This document shows positions 31,761 to 39,318 of a stretch of DNA of 39,318 bases, in pieces. Location of the stretch: contig JBBBWG010033552.1 of NCBI GenBank assembly GCA_037176905.1, positions 1 through 39,318 of the forward strand, written 5' to 3'. The notes beneath the pieces were generated by a model. The model worked only from the letters and a program-made list of their open reading frames with translations. It had not been told where the DNA came from and made no database searches. The stretch comes from Azolla pinnata. Taxonomy: Eukaryota > Streptophyta > Polypodiopsida > Salviniales > Salviniaceae. The first letter of the stretch is position 1. Each line of letters begins with the position of its first letter. The translations under genes were made by a program, and so were the position numbers.

Positions 31761-32445
31761 GCACGATCACCTTTGCTGAGACTGGGACATTATTATTCTC
31801 GCCTTGGAGCTGTTTTCGACTCAAATGGAGAGTTCAGTACCACAAACTCATTCGGGCCATTTTGATGCCGCAAAATTAGATATTGCTTTGTCGACCGAAA
31901 TCTCCAGGTGAGATTGTGATGTAAAAGTAATTGAGTGGTTGCACCAATTGATAGTTAGGTTATGTGCCTTTAGCCAGGACAAACCAAGTATGATTGGGTG
32001 TCGTCGTGAAGTAATGATTTAAAACTTCAAGACTTCCTAGTGATCCCCAAGCTTGAAGAGGAGTGGGCCAGTGCTTTCTGTTATTACGCCAAAGGAAAGA
32101 ATACGCCTATCGATAACTTCCACTAGAATTGGCTTAGACAACCGAACAATCAGAAATTTGTGCTTATGAACGGACTTTTCATCCATAAAACATGTGGTTG
32201 CCCTAGAATCGAGAAGTGCTAAAGACTCAATTGAATTTGTCTTTAAATGAATGCTTACCAGGAAGGCAAAATCATTAGTAGATGTAACGAAACTTTGGGA
32301 ACAACATGAATTTGAGTTCTCCAACCACTTCGTTTTCTAAATGTTGGGGCTGTCTAGTCCTAGAGAATTGTCACCGGCCAACTTTTACTTGGCAAAAACG
32401 AATTAGATGGGTGCAGTCACCACAATAGACACACCATTGTGACAA
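31761..32445 (-). pseudogene. Gypsy protease and gag zinc knuckle, copy C
   Basis: The minus strand gives a complete CCHC knuckle, CVYCGDCTHLIRFC (32392-32433, spacing C-x2-C-x4-H-x4-C), then protease: SIESLALLDSRATTCFMDEKSVHKHKF near 32170-32230, with Asp-Ser-Arg-Ala instead of Asp-Ser-Gly-Ala. The intact empty site of the copia-1 insertion, CGCCTATCGATA, is at about 32105. Confidence 0.85.
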
Positions 32446-32489
32446 TTTGTGACAGTTCGTGACAGTTTGTTCACCTTCCATTTCCCAAG

Positions 32490-32861
32490 GTTCGTCGTGT
32501 CGGATTCTATTGAGAGATTCAATCAGCATATGGAAGTCATGCATCAACATTAACTTCAGTATATGGTATACATCAGGTGTTCATTTATGCCTATGAATTC
32601 CCACAATTAGCATGTGATGTTAAGTGGGATGACCAAGCGCTCTGCGACCATTTTCATCGGGGCCTTCGAATCAATGCTAAAAATCCACTACTCAACTTCC
32701 TAGAGCCTACTTCTTTGTTGCAAGCCATCATGCGCGTAATCAGTTGTGACAATTGGCAACCCAGTTCGAGAACCCCTTCGACATCATTGTCCAACAACCC
32801 TATGCCAATCGAAATTGACCGCTCGAGCCCCCATCACTGTCACAACCAAGCAAGAAATTAA
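32490..32861 (+). pseudogene. Gypsy gag fragment, inverted relative to pol, copy C
   Basis: The plus strand begins SDSIERFNQHMEVMHQ, skips most of gag by deletion, and continues IYAYEFPQLACDVKWDDQALCDHFHRGLRINAKNPLLNFLEPTSLLQAIMRVISCDNWQ and MPIEIDRS. Its 5' leader (GTTCGTGACAGTTTGTTCACC) is at 32455-32480, next to the minus-strand zinc knuckle. The gag body and the knuckle of what should be one protein thus face each other. Confidence 0.8.
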
Positions 32862-32862
32862 A

Positions 32863-33271
32863 TGATTGAAGGAATATATGAGAGAATAGAAGAAGAGAAG
32901 AGAGTGGATTGTCAAGAGAATAGTGGGTTAATTTGGATAGAATGAGTACAAAGCGGAGTTAGATACAAGAAAGGCTTGATGTTAAAGACTGGTGGAGTCG
33001 AACTGATTTGATATGATCGATATGTCTCAAGAGATTAGCCTAGAGATTTCTAGAAGGTTCTATAATGTTTAATACCTAGAATATTCTAGGATGCTCTAGA
33101 AGGTTCTAAAATGTTCTATAAAGTTCAAGAGTTTGCTCTAAATACAATAATCACTATATCATGAATAAGTAGCCTTTAGCATTTCATGTCATGATCAGCT
33201 ACTTCAACAGTTAGGCTTCCTCATTATGTAGTACGAGATCCCGGGTTCAAGTCCAAGGGAAGAAGTGTTCA
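32863..33271 (-). repeat. Gypsy LTR, copy C
   Basis: Reverse complement of LTR copy A, with TGAACAC at 33271. The TATA box is changed to GGTATTAAAC (minus strand of 33067-33076). The tRNA-like pair with GGGTTCAAGTCC lies at 33191-33260 on the plus strand. Confidence 0.75.
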
Positions 33272-33289
33272 CTATCCCTCCTAAAACGA

Positions 33290-33372
33290 CTAGTGAAAGG
33301 AGTTGTTAACAATGCAGGGCCGGGTTTGTTGGGATAGCGACGATGAAAGTCGTTAATAAAAGCTTGAGTATT
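33290..33372 (-). pseudogene. Chromodomain end, copy C
   Basis: The minus strand reads AQAFINDFHRRYPNKPGPAL, the last residues of the gypsy chromodomain, cut at 33372 by minisatellite DNA. Confidence 0.8.
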
Positions 33373-33374
33373 CA

Positions 33375-33584
33375 TCAGTTTGCCGCGAGATTTGCTGCGA
33401 AAAATGATTTATAGAAGTTCAAAAAAAGTCGCAGCAAAATTTGCGGCAAACGACATTCTGGTTTGCGCCGACTTTAGTCGGAAATTTTTCCGAAAGTATT
33501 TCAGCAACTTTTTCCGCGAGTTTTTCCGGGAACATTACCGCGAAGTTTTCAGTTGAGTTTACCACAAATTTGCCGAGAATTTAC
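33375..33584 (+). repeat. 11-bp-period minisatellite, left part
   Basis: Degenerate TTTGCCGCGAG/TTTGCTGCGAA units. The array is interrupted by element T1 and resumes at 38025. Confidence 0.75.
33580..33584 (+). other. Target-site duplication TTTAC, left
   Basis: TTTAC precedes TGTTGG and is repeated at 38025-38029 after CTAACA. Confidence 0.85.
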
Positions 33585-34037
33585 TGTTGGCCGGAATAGT
33601 GTGAAAATACGACGTAAGTCGTAGATTCGTAGTATTACGGAAATAATACTTAGTCAGAAAATCGGAAAAATGTATGAACGGAGATCCGAACCGACGTAAT
33701 GTAAAGGGGTGACTTGGAGATGTGAAAGGATACCGAGCATGTAAATAAAGCCATGAGGGGCTTACTTGGAAATGGGGGGTCCGAAAAGTCTGGGACTAGA
33801 TTATTTTGTAATATAAGGAGCCTTGCGTAATCTTGTCTTGTGTCTCTGAGTCTACATCGGTGTGCTATCTGAGTAAGAGTCGGAGTCTACGAAGAGTCGG
33901 AGTGTAGGATCGAACTAATCGTACTGTTCGGCGGAGTCTCGGAGTTTACTATGATCGTACTAGCGTAGTAGTACGATCAGACCACCATTCGTATTCAACC
34001 ACGACCAAGTCTTAGTTCTTCATCAGAAGGGCTAACA
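33585..34037 (+). repeat. T1 5' LTR
   Basis: Begins TGTTGG and ends CTAACA (TGTT/AACA termini). Shared with the 3' LTR from TGTATGAACGG (33671) on. TAAATAAAGCC at about 33760 is the changed counterpart of TATATAAAGCC in the 3' LTR. Confidence 0.88.
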
Positions 34038-34043
34038 CTCTTT

Positions 34044-34061
34044 TGGCGACCACGACGGGAT
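34044..34061 (+). other. T1 primer-binding site
   Basis: TGGCGACCACGACGGGAT lies six bases after the LTR. A TGGCG start is seen in plant gypsy elements primed by non-methionine tRNAs; the exact tRNA is not determined here. Confidence 0.55.
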
Positions 34062-34062
34062 G

Positions 34063-34556
34063 GCATGGCATTCGGCTTGGAAGCCGTTATGCCATCAGAG
34101 TTCATTGTTCCTAGTCTGCGGATTCAGTTGGGGCACAAGCTAAAGGAGTCGGAATCAGAGCATGCAAGGGTGGTGCAGCTACTACGAGTCGAGAAGGAAC
34201 GAATCCAAAGTATGGAAGCGTTAGAACATGAAAAACGGTTACAAAAGGTGTTCGTAGACCGGCACCGGAAAAGAAATGAAATACGATTCGGAAAAGGTAA
34301 AGCCGAACTACTATTCCAGTCACGATCTAGCCTCATGCCCGGAAAGTTACGGTTATGATGGACAGGACCGTATTAGATCGTAAACGAGGAGAGCAACACA
34401 TACCAGTTTGGCACACTTTCTGGCGAGGTACTACCCCAATGGGCGAACGGATTTCGCCTAAAACCGTACTACGGAAAGTTGCCGCCTAACCCATTTCTTC
34501 CAAAGGATGGTTCGGGCGAGGCTTCGAAAGAGGTCTTGGCCGCGAACACGAATTAA
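34063..34556 (+). pseudogene. T1 gypsy integrase C-terminus
   Basis: One frame runs from the deletion junction to TAA at 34554-34556. It reads GLEAVMPSEFIVPSLRI, EHEKRLQKVFVDRHRKRNEIRFGKG, LMPGKLRL, then TGPY and TYQFGTLSGEVLPQWANGF, RLKPYYGKLPPNPF. Two in-frame stops (TGA after LRL, TAG after GPY) each fit a single C-to-T or G-to-A change, the second at a conserved Trp of GPYWIV. The sequence is the tail of a gypsy integrase after its catalytic core. Confidence 0.85.
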
Positions 34557-35389
34557 AGCAGCCGTACTGAACGGCGGGCAGCCGACGAGGTCATACTAGG
34601 CTGAATAGACAGCAAGTACGACAGCGGACCCGCGTATGATGCCTTCCGTGAGGTGACGGAAGTAACGACACGATCATATTAGGCTGATAGATAGTAAATA
34701 CGGCGACTCAGACGGACTTGAGTTGGGCTCGGAGCGATCCGAGTCGGATATTGCGAAAGATACGGTGGTGGCTCATGGAGGAGGAAGAAACCGGTGCGGA
34801 GGGCGGCAAAACAACGGAAGGCCGAAGCAGTGCGGTTGGGAGCCGAATTCTGCAAGGGTGCGGAAAGTACGCGAATGCGTATAGTGCAGTGCGGCTGAAG
34901 GAAAAAGTCCGAAATCCGGCAACTACAAAATTCCGAACTTCCGGCCGAGAAAGGTTTCGACAAGATTCGGGAGAGATTCGGACAATCTTCACGAAGATTT
35001 GGTCGGCAGAATCGTCGGGATTCGCCGCATTTAAAGAGCCTCGTACCGCAATCAATAGGAATAACCGTCGCACGTGTGGACAGTCGACGTCGGGTCGCAC
35101 GTGTGAAAACCAGAATATTCGCAGTTGCTTTTCGAACTGACGACGAAAAGTCATCATTACCTGGTATGGCATTCTGCGAAACGCAAAAGCTACGTGGCCG
35201 GCGTAGACATATTATTACTTTAAGTGACGTCGCGCCTTAATTAGAAAAGGACAGGCGGCGCGAACTACTACTCTAAATAATACGGTTTTTTTAACCGCCG
35301 AGCCCAACCTATAAATACCGCTTGGTCGGTGGACTGGGTTATTCCTATTATTGTTGTTGCAACAGAATCGAGCGCTTACGACCGCGAAG
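34557..35389 (+). promoter_or_regulatory. T1 spacer with candidate internal promoter
   Basis: Open frames on both strands here look like chance. Near its end lie two G-boxes CACGTG (35071-35076 and 35098-35103, each followed by TG), GTCGACGTCG between them, TGACGTC (35225-35231), and a TATA box TATAAATA (35310-35317) 73 bp before the first ATG at 35390. Spacing and order fit a plant Pol II promoter for the downstream ORF. Confidence 0.5.
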
Positions 35390-36927
35390 ATGAGGCCGAA
35401 TGAACCGCAATCATCCCAATTGGTTGAACGCCTCAACCGACAAGGTCTCGGCGGCTATCTGTGCGTCGCCCAGGGTGAAAGATGGAAGAGGCCTTAGCGG
35501 AAGCAGACGTCGACGAGATGTCTCCGGAGGCCATCCGGGCCTTCCTCGACGTGCAAGAAGGCAGAGAGAAGGGTGTCAAAACATACGCCGACGCGATCCT
35601 AGCACAGTACTTTGGCGAGTATTCGCCAACGGCGAAGTCGTTCCGAACCACCGGAGGGCGAGGTATGGCGTTCAAGGAATTCGCCAGCTTCTGCATGCAG
35701 TGGATGCTACTGCAACAAAATTTGTACACGGTGACCAAGAGGCTCGACAACCTGATCATCGCAGGCTGGGAGAATTGGGCCCTCGATTGGCCTGCCCTAA
35801 CCTCGGAAGCGTTGGTCCGAGAAGTTACGGCGACTCGGAAGAGTAGTGCCCCTGGCCTGGCATACTGGCTGGGTATGTTATACCCACCACCGCTGGGGAA
35901 GGAGAGACCCGGTAGCCGGAGCCGCGATCCCGCAAAGGGTAAAGGGCCAGAGTTGCCCGCGCCAGAGCTGATCTGGGAGATCGGTCCGTTGGGATCATCA
36001 CCCGCTCTGGAACATATTTCAGAAGCGGCACCAGTCGAAGAGCAGCCGCGGAGACTAAGGCGGCGGCTGCGACGACCAACATCAAGAGGGGAGGAAACCG
36101 GTACGATCCCAGTCATACAGTTTCCAGCTACAGGACCCCCGCGATGTACGACGCTACGTTTCGTACCAATAGAAGAAGTCGAGCTGGCGACTCCGGGACC
36201 GGATTCCACGGCGGCGCGACAGGCTGAGCCGGCGGCAGAGGCCAAGGTAGAACCACCGGCAGACGAAGAGGCAGAGCTGGAACCCGAGCCTCCTGTCGTA
36301 CCAGAGCCGGAGTTGGGAGCGACCACGAAAGCGGCGGAAGCGGAAGTAATGGAGATCTAGATTCCGACCTGGAATCTTGGAGAATGGATCAGGATCGTAC
36401 CCTAGATCTGGGATGTCGACACGCCGCAGGTCGGAGTAGGGGCGGCAGGATCGAACGTAGAAGTTGACATCATCAGCCTAGATGATGAGGAGATCGCGCC
36501 TGCTGCGCCCGAACTCCTGAAGCAGTCGCCGAAGGAGAAATACAAGAAGAAGCGGAAGAGATCGACGACTCAGGAATCCGCGGGCTGACTAGTCATCCGG
36601 CTGAAGAGAACAGGCTCCGCATTAACCGCGGAAGCCGTAGAAGAGGAAGGAAGACCGGGTAGTACGGCCGAAACTTTGGCTACGCCAACTATACATAGCG
36701 CAGAGGATGGCGTAGTTTTGGCCACAGCGGTGGCAAGTGTACAGGAGATCGGCGAACCCGTACTCAGTACGGATGAGGTGCGACCAGCGCCCAAAGGCGA
36801 GGAGCCTGTCAGAGAGACGGTCGGCACACCGACGCTTGAGGCAACCCAGGCGCTCGAGGAAATCACACAGGAGCAGGCGGACACCGAATGGGAGACCGTT
36901 TTGGTGAGCGAGCATCGTCACCCGTGA
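35390..36927 (+). pseudogene. T-family accessory ORF, N-terminal and middle part (T1)
   Basis: A first frame from ATG 35390 (MRPNEPQSSQLVERL, to TAG 35495) overlaps a second from ATG 35482, suggesting one protein split by a one-base shift. The main frame is open for 292 codons, then continues in the same frame past stops at 36358, 36403 and 36586 to 36927. Residues 1-130 of the main frame look globular and helical (YADAILAQYFGEYSPTAKSF, FKEFASFCMQWMLLQQNLY, WENWALDWPALTSEALVREV, YWLGMLYPPP). Residues 130-290 are acidic and proline-rich. KEKYKKKRKRS is a nuclear-localisation-like cluster. No transmembrane segment, signal peptide, zinc knuckle or protease motif is seen, so it is not envelope-like and not an obvious gag. 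Not recognised; T2 has a homologue. Confidence 0.65.
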
Positions 36928-37740
36928 GTACAGCGGCTACGGCTGTAGTAACAGGCAGAGTACCAGCAGGAACGCAGGTTCGCTCGATGCGCGAAGACGC
37001 GAACGAAATTATGATAATGCTTGAGTAAATGATGGTGAAAGTGTGCGAATGGAGCGAATGGATCAAAGCTCAGACTTCGGCAACCGCGGAACACGATGTG
37101 CAAGTGTGGAAACGGCGACTCGTCAACTGCGAGGAGGCCTTGAAACGGAAAATTGCGGTGCTAATGGAGGCGGAGAAAGAGAGGGTAGAGCTCCAGCGGG
37201 CGATGGAGGCGAAGGACGCGGAGTTGGCAAAAGTACGGGCGGAGCTGGAAATAGAATGAAGGGCCCGTCTTAATGTCGAACAACTTCGGAGTTAGCTTAG
37301 GGACGCCCAAGCGGACGTCAAGTCGCTTAAACGACGACTTGGCGTACTAAAGGGGGATGAGGCGGAGGCAAGGCAAGAAGTACGGAGAATGTCCGATGCT
37401 TTTCAAATTCTTCAAGAGGAGCACAAAAAGAGCAAAGCGGAGTGGAAGCGAATCCAGACTCGGCTGACGACGGATGTCGAAAGTATGACCGAGGAGAATG
37501 GTCGATTAAAGCTAGCAGTTGAGTATCTGATCGCGGAAACTACGAAGTTGAAGAATGACAGGGATATAGCGCAGTACGATGTGCCCGGTAGTTCCAGGAG
37601 GGATTAGAACCGGTAAAGATGGAGCTGTCGGTGGCACTCAAGGATTTACGGAAGGCTCGGAATATCAGCAATGAGCGTCAAAAGGAAATCAACCGACTGC
37701 ATGACGAGCTTGGGAAGAAGGCGTACCAAGCATGTATGAA
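36928..37740 (+). pseudogene. T-family accessory ORF, C-terminal coiled coil (T1)
   Basis: After a frameshift near 36925 the next frame reads ANEIMIMLE, WSEWIKAQTSATAEHD, CEEALKRKIAVLMEAEKERVELQRAMEAKDAELAKVRAELEIE, stop, then AQADVKSLKRRLGV, SDAFQILQEEHKKSKAEWKRI and ENGRLKLAVEYLIAETTKLKNDRD; a further shift gives LKDLRKARNISNERQKEINRLHDELGKK. Heptad-like spacing of Leu, Ile and Val among charged residues over more than 200 residues indicates a long coiled coil. The natural C-terminus, present in T2, is deleted together with the start of the 3' LTR. Confidence 0.65.
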
Positions 37741-38024
37741 CGGAGATCCGAAATGGTACCAAGCATGTATATAAAGCCATGAGGGGCTTACTTAGAAACG
37801 GGGGTTCCGAATAGTCTGGGACTAGAGTATTTTGTAATATAGGGAACCTTGCGTAATCTTGTCTTGTGTCTCTGAGTCTACATCGGTGTGCTATCTGAGT
37901 AAGAGTCGGAGTCTACAAAGAGTCGGAGTGTATGATCGAACTAATCGTACTGTTCGGTGGACTGTCGAAGTTTACCATTCGTATTCAACCATGACCAAGT
38001 CTTAGTTCATCAGAAGGGCTAACA
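37733..38024 (+). repeat. T1 3' LTR, 5'-truncated
   Basis: It matches the 5' LTR from position 33671 on, lacking the first 86 bp and two shorter internal segments, including the TACGATCGTAC-like palindromic part of about 36 bp. TATATAAAGCC is at about 37769. Ends CTAACA. Confidence 0.88.
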
Positions 38025-38560
38025 TTTACCGCGAGCATATCCGCAAGTATTGCATCCACAATTTCTGCACTTTGCCGGGAGTTTTACCGCGAACATTAAT
38101 GCTATTTAGCCGCGATCATTGCTGGACATTTGCTACAACATTGCCGCGGTTTTTGCCGTGTTATTTGCTGGAACTTTACCGTGAGCTTTGCTGCAAGTTT
38201 GCCGCATGTTTGCCGCATTGTTTGTTGCAAGTTTGCCGCGCATGTTTCCTGGGACGTTGCCGCGTGTTTGCTGCAAATTTGCCGCGTGTTTGCTGCAAAT
38301 TTGCCGCGTGTTTGCTTGATCTTTACCACATATATTGCTGAAAAGTTTTCGTGAGTTTGCTGCCCATTTATCGCGAGTTTGCTGTAACATTGCCGCTTGT
38401 TTGCTGCAAATTTGTCGCTTTTTTGCTTGATATTTGTTGCATGTATTGCTACAAATTTGCCGCGTGTTTGCTACAAATTTTTTGCGTGTCTGCAAATTTG
38501 CCGCGTGTTTGCATCGATTTATCATGACTGCAATATTGATCGTGAATTGGGTTTTAAAAA
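38025..38560 (+). repeat. 11-bp-period minisatellite, right part
   Basis: Alternating TTTGCCGCGTG and TTTGCTGCAAA units are cleanest at 38260-38320. The first five bases are the target duplication TTTAC. All six frames show 11-residue repeats because 3 x 11 bp returns to frame; none of these frames is believed to be a gene. Confidence 0.85.
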
Positions 38561-38731
38561 AAATAGATTTATAATTAGAATTATATTTTTAAAAACCCCA
38601 AATTGTGGATCTCAAATAAGATTTCGCCAAATATATTACAATATTGATCAGTAACAATACAAGGTTAAATATATTACAAGTTGGAAATTACAATACAAGT
38701 TAATCGTTAACAAGGTAAACCAAAAAAAAAT

Positions 38732-39238
38732 CTAAGGCGAAGGGTCATATTCACTAGGGTTATTATCATCGTAAATATCTATCCCTAATTTATGATGACC
38801 AGAACCGGGATTGGTGTGGGTTGTCTCGGTGTCGGCTACCGATGATGCGCCGCTTTGCTCTGGGTTTTGCTCGAGTAAATCTCCGCGAGCATCTGGTAAA
38901 TCTTCGTCTGCGCCCTCCAAGTTGACATTGTCGCCCGGCACCTCAGGCTATATGCCCAACCCTAGAATCAGCTGATCGTCCGTGATCACTCCCTGACTTC
39001 TGGAATACATCCATGACTCTCGTCGTGGATGTAATCGGCAATAGTCCTCGTCCGGATACGGCCAACGACCAACTAGCTCCATTTACACAAAAACATCGAT
39101 CAATTTTAATTAGGGTTTAAATAAAGTAATATTATATTAATCAAGTAAACATTTATAAATTACAAAAATACTTACAAACTCAGCCCTGAGAGCTGCAGCA
39201 CCTCCGCTACCCCATCTGACTGCCGACCCTGACCTCAT
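38732..39238 (-). pseudogene. Candidate two-exon gene of unknown function
   Basis: Exon 1 would be 39238-39176: ATG, then a 21-codon frame MRSGSAVRWGSGGAAALRAEF ending at a GTAAGT donor (39175). A 99-bp AT-rich intron ends at an AG (39078-39077). Exon 2 continues in frame as LVGRWPYPDEDYCRLHPRR, ESWMYSRSQGVITDDQLIL, then one TAG (38950-38948) and an acidic tail ending DIYDDNNPSEYDPSP at 38732. Alternatively translation could start at ATG 39082 without splicing. No family is recognised. The only interruption is one stop, and the region is far less decayed than the retroelements. 38561-38731 is an AT-rich possible 3' untranslated region. Confidence 0.4.
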
Positions 39239-39239
39239 C

Positions 39240-39318
39240 TATCGAATGCGGGCATCTAATGGCCGTGTTCACACTATCCATAAGTGGACGGGCCATATTT
39301 GTAATATGCCGAAAAGGC
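39240..39318 (+). repeat. Copia-1-family LTR start, cut by window end
   Basis: TATCGAATGCGGGCATCTAATGGCCGTG matches the first 80 bases of the other copia-1 LTRs except that the terminal TG is TA. It begins 2 bp beyond the putative ATG of the minus-strand gene. Confidence 0.85.

Larger units (their letters stand above)
33585..38024 (+). mobile_element. T-family gypsy-derived LTR element T1 (non-autonomous)
   Basis: A 4.4-kb element with LTRs, primer-binding site, the tail of gypsy integrase, a spacer with promoter motifs and a long accessory ORF, flanked by TTTAC. Gag, protease, RT, RNase H and the integrase core are absent: the primer site is followed within a few bases by integrase C-terminal coding sequence. 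It must have depended on proteins in trans if it moved in this form; alternatively the deletion came after insertion. Confidence 0.85.

Noticed and set aside
34679..35172. Overlapping open frames of 94-154 codons in the T1 spacer
   Set aside because: Both strands are open with no domain and no T2 counterpart; GC-rich sequence produces them by chance.
35390..35500. Programmed -1 frameshift joining the two overlapping T1 frames
   Set aside because: No slippery heptamer is present at the overlap; a single-base indel is the simpler reading.
35433..36326. Minus-strand 297-codon open frame, Gly/Ser-rich
   Set aside because: It mirrors the plus-strand accessory ORF. Low-complexity composition and the plus-frame homology with T2 show that the plus strand is the coding one.
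38072..38525. Cys- and Ala-rich open frames on both strands
   Set aside because: They are by-products of the 11-bp minisatellite, which returns to frame every 33 bp; all frames show the same 11-residue pattern.

Overview
The window is nuclear DNA of a land plant. The evidence is plant-type Ty1/copia and Ty3/gypsy retrotransposons, an interstitial run of the plant telomere unit TTTAGGG, plant G-box promoter motifs and one candidate gene with an AT-rich intron. I cannot name the species. No conserved housekeeping gene, rRNA, true tRNA gene, CRISPR array or bacterial operon is visible. Nearly all coding sequence is retroelement sequence with stops, frameshifts or lost catalytic residues, so the stretch looks like old, repeatedly invaded, mostly silenced heterochromatin.

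Layout. 1-946 is an internally deleted copia element (partial LTR, RNase H tail, 3' LTR) sitting in a + strand gypsy integrase. 949-2148 is the end of that gypsy (chromodomain, LTR). 2160-3310 is a gag with its own LTR on the opposite strand, followed by telomere repeats. 3398-4056 is a fragment of a second gypsy family, called T here. 4105-6905 and 12221-12460 are two halves of one minus-strand gypsy pol, split by a copia element (copia-1, 6911-12215) with two LTRs, primer site and 5-bp target duplication GCCTA. 12466-16655 holds an inverted gag piece, LTR and another minus-strand gypsy. 16690-18480 is a plus-strand gypsy RNase H/integrase, 18480-21540 an AT-rich decayed copia, 21730-23150 a minus gypsy, and 23200-23740 a minus fragment of the copia-1 family.

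24303-28320 is a degraded T-family element (T2). 29269-30515 is a near-palindromic foldback locus with hairpin minisatellites and tRNA-like heads. 30786-33372 is a second copy of the rearranged gypsy block. 33375-38560 is an 11-bp-period minisatellite interrupted by a T-family element (T1, 33585-38024) flanked by the 5-bp duplication TTTAC. 38732-39238 is a possible two-exon gene on the minus strand, and another copia-1-type LTR starts 2 bp beyond its putative start codon and runs off the window.

Most interesting signals: (1) T elements carry, between pol and the 3' LTR, a large unrecognised ORF with a globular N-terminus, acidic proline-rich middle, nuclear-localisation-like basic cluster and long coiled coil. 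In T1 it sits behind what looks like its own promoter (two G-boxes, TGACGTC, TATA box). (2) The gypsy LTRs carry heat-shock-element arrays next to the TATA box and a tRNA-like Pol III box pair on the antisense strand. (3) The copia LTR TATA box sits in a hairpin whose arms covary between copies. (4) In three gypsy copies gag and pol lie on opposite strands, two of them sharing the same gag deletion.
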